Assembly (NCBI GenBank): GCA_023974075.1
Contig: JAMFTG010000740.1
Span: forward strand, 1 to 64,000
Length of the DNA: 64,000 bases
From: Chaenocephalus aceratus
Taxonomy: Eukaryota > Chordata > Actinopteri > Perciformes > Channichthyidae
Reading direction: 5' to 3'
The notes below the pieces were generated by a model. The model saw only the letters and a list, made by a program, of their open reading frames with translations, searched no databases and was not told the DNA's origin. The position numbers and the translations under genes were made by a program. Positions 56,785 to 64,000 of this stretch are shown here, one piece after another; positions within the stretch are counted from its first letter, which is position 1, and every line of letters begins with the position of its first letter.

Positions 56785-58011
56785 ACTCAGTGTGCGGAGT
56801 TTAAATCTCTCAAGTCATATTACAGGATAAAGAAAATACAGTTTAAACTGCCGTATGCAGAGAAGACGCCGACGTGTCGCACTTATCATTCATATCACAT
56901 CATCAATCAGATCATCGATCATATAATATCATAATATATCATATATCTCCTGATCTGAGTCAGCTTCTCCAGCCGTATCTGGCCGTGCAACACTCAGTGT
57001 CACACACTGTATGCAGAAGTATTATTTTAAGCAACACATTATGTTGACGAAACACTCAACACACAAATGTAATTCAAGTCAGATCCACTCGTGTCTTAGA
57101 CGGGGCAGTGATATCATAAAACTATACGCTTTCAAACACTCGGTAGGCCAGTGGTTCTCAAACTTTTTCTGTCATTCCCCACTTTGAACAGGTGGGCCTT
57201 TTCAAGCCCCACCTGTTCCTCGCCGCTCCAATGAAATGGTAGGCCAAGCTTAAAATGGTCAAATGTATCGTTCTATAACATGGGTCTCCAACCTTTTTTA
57301 GGATGAGAGCTACTTTCAAAAAACTTAAACAAGTCGTGAGCTACTTTTACTCCTCTTTTTTGTTTTTTTGCAGTGTATATATTTAGCACATTTTAACATT
57401 ATTATATGCTTACCTTTAACCTTTGTGTGCCGTTTGGGTCTGTGGGACCCGTTTTCAGTGAAAAGAAAATGTATGATTTTTTTTTAAATGTTGAAGTTAA
57501 ATGCATCAATCTGGAGCACTTTGAGCACAAAATTAATGTATGTATACATCTCTCAACACTCTATGAAAGGGAGCTGTATACTTTTCAATAATCCAAACAT
57601 CTTTAGAATATGATCAAGATAACAAATCATTTAAACTTGTGTATTCTTATCTTATGTTACCTAGTTAGCATTCTTTCTTTTTATTTATGCATTACTAATC
57701 ACTCCCCTTTTAAACTGTTTACTGTCCTATAGTAGCCTACACATTGGAATGATTTCTTACTTTATTTTGTACTAGGCTATATTAAATAGATAAAGGTGTG
57801 TTCTCTCTCTCGGTCTCTGTGTCTCACTCGCTCACAGAGGCTGTGTGCTCCTCCGTGGCGATGATGGCTTGCGTTAAAAGATAATAATAAACATAGGCCT
57901 ATTTGTAAAGCGGGGGGACACAAACGGGATTTCGAAATGTGTCACGGTTAAACTCCTTATGAAGTGGTGAGGTGCCGCTCCACATTGCTTTTCTTCCTGA
58001 CTGCAACGCTG

Positions 58012-58031
58012 TTGTGTGTGTGTGTGTGTGA
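58012..58031. repeat. short (TG)n run
   Basis: About 20 bp of TG within the hAT element. Confidence 0.8.
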
Positions 58032-58329
58032 GAGCGTTTCACATGTGTGTACGAGAGCTTTTTACATATGTCTGCAAATGAGTATGGTTTCAGTTGTGTG
58101 TGTGTGAGCAGGCTCGGATTGGCCATCAGGAGATTCGGGACTTTTCCCGTTGGTGGGCCGCTGGCTCTGGCATAGGTGGGACGTGGACTTTCACAGCGCC
58201 GCTGCGCCAGTACCGCATCCGCCGCCGCAAACACCCGCCGTTGCGAGGCTCTGGCGGCTCCGGCAGGTCCGGTGCAGCGGTGCTATGAAAGTCCACCACC
58301 GTTGCGAGGCTCCGGCTGTAATAATCCAC

Positions 58330-58382
58330 TACCGCCCGTGACGACCCAGGTTCGATTCCGACCTGAGGTCCAAAACATTTAT
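58330..58382 (+). repeat. SINE fragment with pol III B box
   Basis: GGTTCGATTCC at 58349-58359 is a perfect B box. No A box is found at the proper distance upstream, so this is the 3' part of a tRNA-derived SINE or a chance match inside the hAT. Confidence 0.4.
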
Positions 58383-58856
58383 TTTTAAAAAAAAATTAAA
58401 AAAAAAAATCTCCCGTTCATCGCGACCCACCTATCACATCTCTGCGCCCCACCAGTGGGGCGCGCCCCACACTTTGAGAAACGCTGCGGTAGGCCTAATT
58501 ATTTCTTAACCAGTTGTTCTGTATTCACCTTGCAGGTGCAACTATGTGGCTTGTATCCTGGATTATATGTTTAAGCTCATATTTGTCTAATATTAGTTTA
58601 CTTTTCATTAATGAAGTATGACGCTGCGCTGTCGGTACACTTGTCCCTGTTTCTGATTGGTCAAATGTAGCTAACCCCGCCCCTTTCACGTGAACGCGCT
58701 CTCAGCTGGAGAGAGAAACCCTGGCTTGATTTACCGAGTTGATAACCAGCGTCGTAGGACCGCTTAGCGAGATTTTGTTTGTTAGTTTGTTGTTGTTAGT
58801 TAGTTTGTTACTCAAACATATCCAGGGTCTGTTGAACTGGCTTCGTAGTACAGGGC

Positions 58857-59399
58857 ACAGGTGGCTAGCAGCGCTAAGGTCAAAGACACAGACATTATAC
58901 ATTATATTTGTATTTTACCAGGATGCAGTGACACAAATATTTGGGAAGGCTTAGCCTACAGCACCCGCCGCCCCTGGTCGACCCTATATCATGTGAAGCC
59001 ACCGGTCCCCGGGGGAACCGGGCCTGGGGCAAGGCTCGTGGACCAAGCTACTTATTCAGCCTTGCGGCCCACTAATCGCTCTGACCTGGTGAGGCAGGGG
59101 CATCTCTAGCAATAAGCGAGTAGCCCACGCACCCGCCGCCATGATCATCACCCAGGGAGAGTACAGCCCTGGGCAGTGAACTTCCATGGACGCCGGACTC
59201 GCCCGCTATTTAAGCAAGGGCACGATTTCAAAAAATACTTGTTTTCTTTCTTTCTATTTCTTCCTTTCCCTAAAAAAATACGTCTCGGACTCAGTGCTAG
59301 GCTACCACCTCCGCTCGCTGAAGAGTAAAGCATGATGGTCAGGAGGCGGGGCTTCCTTTTATACGGAAGTGAGATGCGGATGCATTCAGGTAGGCCCGC
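58857..59399. other. unassigned GC-rich part of the composite insertion
   Basis: 58950-59220 is GC-rich with clusters such as cccgggggaaccgggcc. No gene recognised on either strand. Confidence 0.4.
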
Positions 59400-59534
59400 C
59401 CGGGGCCGGCTACGTCTATAGAAATCTCAGTAGGTGAATGCTTGCATGATACGGTAGTGCCCATAGAGTCCAGTAGACTAGAGGACGGAGCCTGTGAGAG
59501 ATATAACCGGAAAAGCATGACATTGGACCTTTAA

Positions 59535-60090
59535 GTGTTTTCAGACATTTGCTATTTTAAATTGGAACATTTGATGTCATAGTTGTTGTTCTCTATGTAC
59601 AACAAATCAAATTCAAAGTCTTTAAAAGTACCTACCAGAATCTGCCCATGTACCCCAGAGGTTTCTACATGCACCTGAGGTTCCTGCATTAGGGGCAGAG
59701 AGTACACCTGTCCACTAGGGGGCAGAGTGAGTCCTCCAGGATGCAGGGAGTCTGTGCGCACACGCACGCACGCACGCACACACACACGCACACACGCACG
59801 CACACACACACTTTTTATTTTAGTATTGACTGCGATGAGCCTGACAATTGGCTTGTAGGGTAATTTGCTTGTAAACATGCCTAACAAGGTTCTCTGTTAG
59901 GAATGTTTTTGACTTTTGAGTTATGTTTAGTGTTTTCAGACATTTGCTATTTTAAGGAAAATGTCTGATTCCCTTTGAATGACATTTGTGATACCATTTT
60001 TGAGGTCGTTTTATAATGTGTTTTAATCAGTCAATGTTTGAGAGACAATGTTAACTTCTCATTTTGTGCTAATAAAGGTTTTTATTAGAC
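59535..60090 (+). other. 3' UTR of the SAMD3-like pseudogene, with a ~390-bp tandem duplication
   Basis: The UTR starts at 53393 and is split by the ~6.1-kb insertion. The phrase gtgttttcagacatttgct occurs at 59533 and again at 59931; ctctgttaggaatgtttttga occurs at 53423 and 59891. This shows that the UTR was tandemly duplicated before the insertion hit the first copy. A polyadenylation signal aataaagg lies at about 60071. Confidence 0.55.
59757..59812. repeat. (CA/CGCA)n microsatellite
   Basis: About 55 bp of CA with CG steps, inside the duplicated UTR. Confidence 0.9.
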
Positions 60091-60196
60091 AAATTGTGTT
60101 TCTGTGACGTAATGGTTCTGTTGTGTATGCTAAATGTATGTGTCCAAAGTCCATGCTATTGGATTAAATAGAACCAACATGGTAAAAACATGTTAG

Positions 60197-61159
60197 TTAA
60201 GGCGAGACACTACAGGTGGATAGGGTCATTTGTTTTACTTGAAGATATCAGCTAGACATTTCTCCAGTTAATGACTTAAGACATTTGTTTATTATTATCC
60301 ATTATCTCATTAAATATGCGCATATTAACTTTGGATAACTCATATATAACTTTGGATAAAGCCAGGTTCAAAATTCTTGTTTCATTTTGTAGTCATATTA
60401 GAATCTAAGGATTTTACAGAAGGGATTTTGGATATCTCTTTTTATCACTCCATAACTCAGAAAATACTGTCAATAGCCCTAAAATATTCATAATATATTT
60501 CGCCATGTTTTTAGGTATAAAATGTTGTATAATTCAGGCTATGAATGATATATGAACAAACCCTTCTGTAAAAGCCTTCATAATATTGATAGGAATATAA
60601 CTTGAAGGTGTGGTGTCTGTACGTGCTACTGAAGTGGAAATGTCAGACTCAGAATATGAGAAAACGACCTTTACAGATTGCAGTGAGGCGCTAGCTAAAC
60701 CCTCCTGTTCTTTGCAGCTTGCACATCGACGCACTCCGTGAAGGTAGTTCATGTTCGGGGTCATTTGTTTTTTGTATAACCTTGCTTCGTGCAAGTGACA
60801 ATTGTTGTCGTCTTCTCTGTGAACGTTTTTTTCGCCGTTCTTTTGCCATTTTGAGATTTTAATTTCCAGCGGAAAGCTAACCAGGAAGTGTTTTAGCACA
60901 CCACGTGACGCATCTGAACGAATCACGTTGTCAGAAATTGACAGCAGCCAATGAGATTTTGTTTCTTGGTGTAAGACCCCGATTGGTTGCTGATACAAAG
61001 GAAATGACCATATTTGGAGATTGTGCAGGAGAGACGGAGCTTTCCAACGATATGTCGCGGTACTTTGTTACGTTACCCCCACCAATCAAAATAGCACAAA
61101 ATCTCAAAATTGACCAGTGCATGAAAAACGATGTTTTTGCCTGCCGTGTCTCGCCTTAA
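60197..61159. mobile_element. TTAA-target DNA element, 955 bp
   Basis: Ends GGCGAGACACTACAGG (60201 onwards) and CCTGCCGTGTCTCGCC (to 61155) are inverted repeats with two mismatches, flanked by TTAA at 60197-60200 and 61156-61159. On the minus strand a 52-codon frame from 60849 begins MAKERRKKRSQRRRQQLSL, very basic, but has no partner domain; it may be a transposase exon remnant or chance. Confidence 0.8.
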
Positions 61160-64000
61160 GCTAAAGTAAAATATGTCAACCTGAAGTATTAATTTGAAAT
61201 TGAATCGATGAGAACCACATGAAGTATTACTTTTACATTGGATGAATGAGATAAACTTATGTTGGGTTAACAACAGTGAATCATGTATTATGTACATGAT
61301 TTCATGTAAATTAGAGCAACATAATGTAGTCGCGTGGAATTTTGTCACGTAATTAAATCATGTTGGTTTAGCAAATCATTGTTTTTAGTGTAATGCAGAT
61401 GAATAATCAGTCTTGTTTTTGAGCAGTATTGGCAGGAATGCCAAGGTCAATAAATGAGAGCTGAGAGGCAGAGAGGATGACTCTCTTTTACACTTGTGGT
61501 TCTGTCTATACATCGGTTTCAATGCTTACTTTCTTTTATTCCTTTGCTAAAACAATTATGTGTATGTCTCTATCACGATGTTCTCTTTAGGTTAAAGCTG
61601 CAAAGCGCTGTTCTTTTTCCAGCATTCTGTCTTTGTGATTGGTTCTAGCCCCTCTCACGCTGAGCCCTTTTTTTGTTCAGTTAGTTCCTGTGATCTTTTC
61701 AGGGAGAAGGCTCAAGGTGCTGTGAAAGAAAATAGCATTTTAGTCTTCTCATAACACTTTTACTGGTCTCGCTTTACCGGCTTTGCTCAGAGTGAGGCAC
61801 CATGCTTACTTTATTTCCTCACTGTTTCCATGACAGTTGTTGTCACTGTCAGTAAATGATCATCCTCCATCGCAGGTGTGTGTGTGTGTGTGACCTTTGC
61901 TGCAACACCTCCAGGAACGTGCCAGAACATTACCCTTCCATCACACACATTTGTTCCACAGCATCTCACCTAATATTTTCCCACCTCAATTACCATGCTG
62001 CTCCCTGCCTCGTCCTTCTGTCATGGGTTGGTACCTTTGGTTACACCGAGACCTCCATAATATTTGCACTTTCACTGGAATATTCCATTTAAACTACTTC
62101 AGTCTTTTTCACCTCGCATATTTTTAGTGTTAAGCTCCGGTTGCATATTCAAAGGCTTTCTTGTCCGTTAACCAAACCCAGAAAACAGACATTGAGGAAA
62201 GAATGGACGTCATCAGGTAACAAATAGATTGTTATTGGACCGCTCAGCTTCCAGAACTTGCTGCGTGAGTCACAATGCAGACATTCTCAAATAAGTTGAT
62301 GCTTGTTTGACAACAAATATTTATTGGGACAGATGACCACCAGGCTATACTTGTATAACGAGAACTGGTTACTGCTTGGAGGAGTGGCTTTGTTTATTTC
62401 ATTACAGATGCTCAGTGGCGCAAAAAGCCAAAACAGCCAGATCTTCCCTGGATCTTTCACATCAATGGGCCATAGAGCATGCACACGTACGTCTTCCTTA
62501 AACCAAGTCTAATGAATGGAGAGGATAGAAAAGTTGATTTGGCTTTGAACGCATTTTACAACCGTTAAGGTCCCAATGATTCAGGAAAGAGCTGTTCTAC
62601 CTTGAAAGTTGAATAACGTAGAAAAATGATTAGCTGATTTGTAAGTCAATGGGAAAAGGTATTCTTGGGCCCAATGACGTCATCTGACTGACTCATAAGT
62701 GGAAGTACCACAGTTTGATCACTATGCCAGTCTCAGTTCCCAGTGGGGCCACAGAGAGCTGCTAATCACGCTATTTTCTAAATGATACTTATTGTCATCA
62801 GCCCCTAGCTAAGCTGACTTAAACATGTTTTTAAAAGTTTAAGAAACCCCACACAGCTCAGTAAACACTGTGAAATGTTGACTTTATTTGATCATTTCAG
62901 TAAAAACTAACATTCATATTTCTCCTTTCGATTATTATAGTGATGAACATTAAAAACAAAGCATTTTGGACCCCCTCACTATTTTAAAGGATCAGTCTTT
63001 GTGTCGAGGGGCAACTAGAAACCCCTCCTTTACAGCCATGGTCCGGTCTGACAGCGCTCAGCATAAATATGCAAACCCAAACTTTACTGCTGGAGAAGAG
63101 AGATCACAGGGGGGGTGGGACCTGAGAGCTGCCGTTTTCATTCAGACTATTTATAAAAACAATGGTCTGATTTTAACATTGCACAACAATGAACTCAATG
63201 TGTGATTGTTATGGCAGTAATATTAAACACTAATAAGATGGTAAACTATTAACACTGTAAATATGATTGTTTGCCCGTGGGGAGATGACGAGGCTCCATT
63301 AAAAATAAACCTCTTTTTAGTGAATTACTGAGTTTAGGCACCCTAATGAAGTTGACCACAGCAAAGTCATGATTGTTAGTGCTTTCATGTCAATTCGGCG
63401 AACATATGAAACATTAAATGATCGTTTGTTTGAGCCGGGCTGGATTTCCTGATGAAAAAACAAACCGATGATTTTTGTAGTTGTAGTACACCAACGTGGA
63501 TTAAACAACATTATTTAGTTAAATAAAAACATGGTGATGTTTAGTATATGATTACATATCTCTTATTTAGCACAGAATATGATCCTATCCGTGACATATA
63601 TGGATCTTAACAAATATCCGCTATGTCAGATTCCTGTAGATCAGCTGTTTATTTCACATGAGTTCCAGTGTGGCAGCTTTGTAATCACTGCTCCCCCTGG
63701 TGGATCCATGATCCATTGCAGCTGGTTTCATTATAATTTATCAAGGGGGCGTATAAATTCATGCGGGGGGTTTTCCTTTCAGCGAGGATCGACTCCGTGC
63801 CGATCGCGGCCCCACTGCGGGAGGGACGTCCGAAATTAGGTGCTAAATCTGTAGAGCTGCTGTGATGCAAGAACAATTTCAGACTCGATCTGACAATGAA
63901 GTCTTATCGTATCGTATATTTTTTCTTCATTTTTTGAAGATCTGACGACGGGTCTGGTTGGTTAGCTTTAACTTTGCCCTCAGGTTCTGGACTGATTCCC
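61160..64000. other. unassigned non-coding DNA
   Basis: 2.8 kb with no recognised gene, element end or long repeat. A short GT run is at 61875-61891. Open frames are short and motif-free. Confidence 0.45.

Larger units (their letters stand above)
57149..58486. mobile_element. Charlie-type hAT element, 1338 bp, perfect 8-bp target duplication
   Basis: Left end CAGTGGTTCTCAAACTTTTT, right end CACACTTTGAGAAACGCTG. The exact duplication CGGTAGGC is at 57141-57148 and 58487-58494. Inside are parts of other elements: a second hAT-like terminus (gggtctccaaccttttt, 57282), a 'ctcggattggccatcaggag' repeat (58112) and a tRNA-like B box. No transposase. Confidence 0.9.
56785..58856. mobile_element. second, longer copy of the 45.9-46.5 kb MITE family, split by a hAT
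   Basis: 56785-57025 is colinear with 46088-46475 (ctcagtgtgcggagtttaaa, tcaagtcatattacagga, gccgtatctggccgtgc). The right end at 58790-58856 repeats actcaaacatatccagg and ggcttcgtagtacaggg. It is interrupted by the hAT at 57149-58486. The left end is not clear. Confidence 0.7.

Noticed and set aside
58349..58359. A tRNA gene
   Set aside because: A B box is present, but no A box, acceptor stem or anticodon arm can be folded around it.
60534..60998. 154-residue minus-strand protein
   Set aside because: It lies within a TTAA element, overlaps both element-internal directions and shows no domain.

Overview
This is a repeat-dominated stretch of a vertebrate nuclear genome, almost certainly a ray-finned (probably percomorph) fish. 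The evidence is an L2-clade LINE with a TTGA-type tail, an I-clade LINE with an RNase H domain, fish-style Ty3/Gypsy LTRs, many hAT and TTAA-target DNA transposons, a tRNA-derived SINE, long CA/GT microsatellites, and split exons with GT/AG splice sites. I see no bacterial or phage organisation, no rRNA or tRNA gene, no CRISPR array and no complete intact protein-coding gene. One short candidate host exon lies at 8753-8796.

Layout. 0-9.9 kb: a ~148-bp tandem repeat with RFX-like palindromes, an LTR/internal fragment of a Gypsy-like element, a 490-bp TTAA MITE, a hAT end and unannotated intergenic or intronic DNA. 9.96-23.76 kb: one I-clade LINE swollen to three times its normal size by three events. 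An L2 LINE inserted into ORF1 (TSD GATAAA). A solo LTR inserted into the RNase H domain (TSD AATGC). The codons TSAGSYRP of the reverse transcriptase expanded into a 5.3-kb minisatellite. 25.6-28.4 kb: two nested hAT elements and a SINE. 28.6-33.2 kb: a TTAA-flanked element split by a young Gypsy element (LTRs about 98% identical). 34.1-36.9 kb: inverted fragments of repeats seen elsewhere in the window and a Tc1-like end. 37.2-40.1 kb: an unrecognised DNA transposon with long terminal inverted repeats and many GACTTAGGC subterminal motifs. 42.3-42.9 kb: a shrunken PIF/Harbinger element with a MADF exon. 45.9-48.6 kb: a CAG-flanked MITE and a BED-finger hAT element. 49.1-60.1 kb: remnants of two multicopy fish gene families lying head to tail, a transposase-like C-terminus then a PB1/SAMD3-like multi-exon pseudogene, whose 3' UTR was duplicated and then split by ~6 kb of nested elements. 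60.2-61.2 kb: another TTAA element. 61.2-64 kb: nothing recognisable.

The genes do not form a pathway. What the window records is an insertion history. Several nested events can be undone exactly on paper: removing the solo LTR plus one TSD, or the L2 plus one TSD, restores the surrounding reading frame. The most unusual feature is the 15975-21265 array, a satellite-scale repeat born inside a conserved reverse transcriptase motif. Second are the adjacent transposase-like and PB1/SAMD3-like remnants, and the undescribed-looking transposon at 37.2-40.1 kb. All family assignments are by eye from motifs, without database searches.
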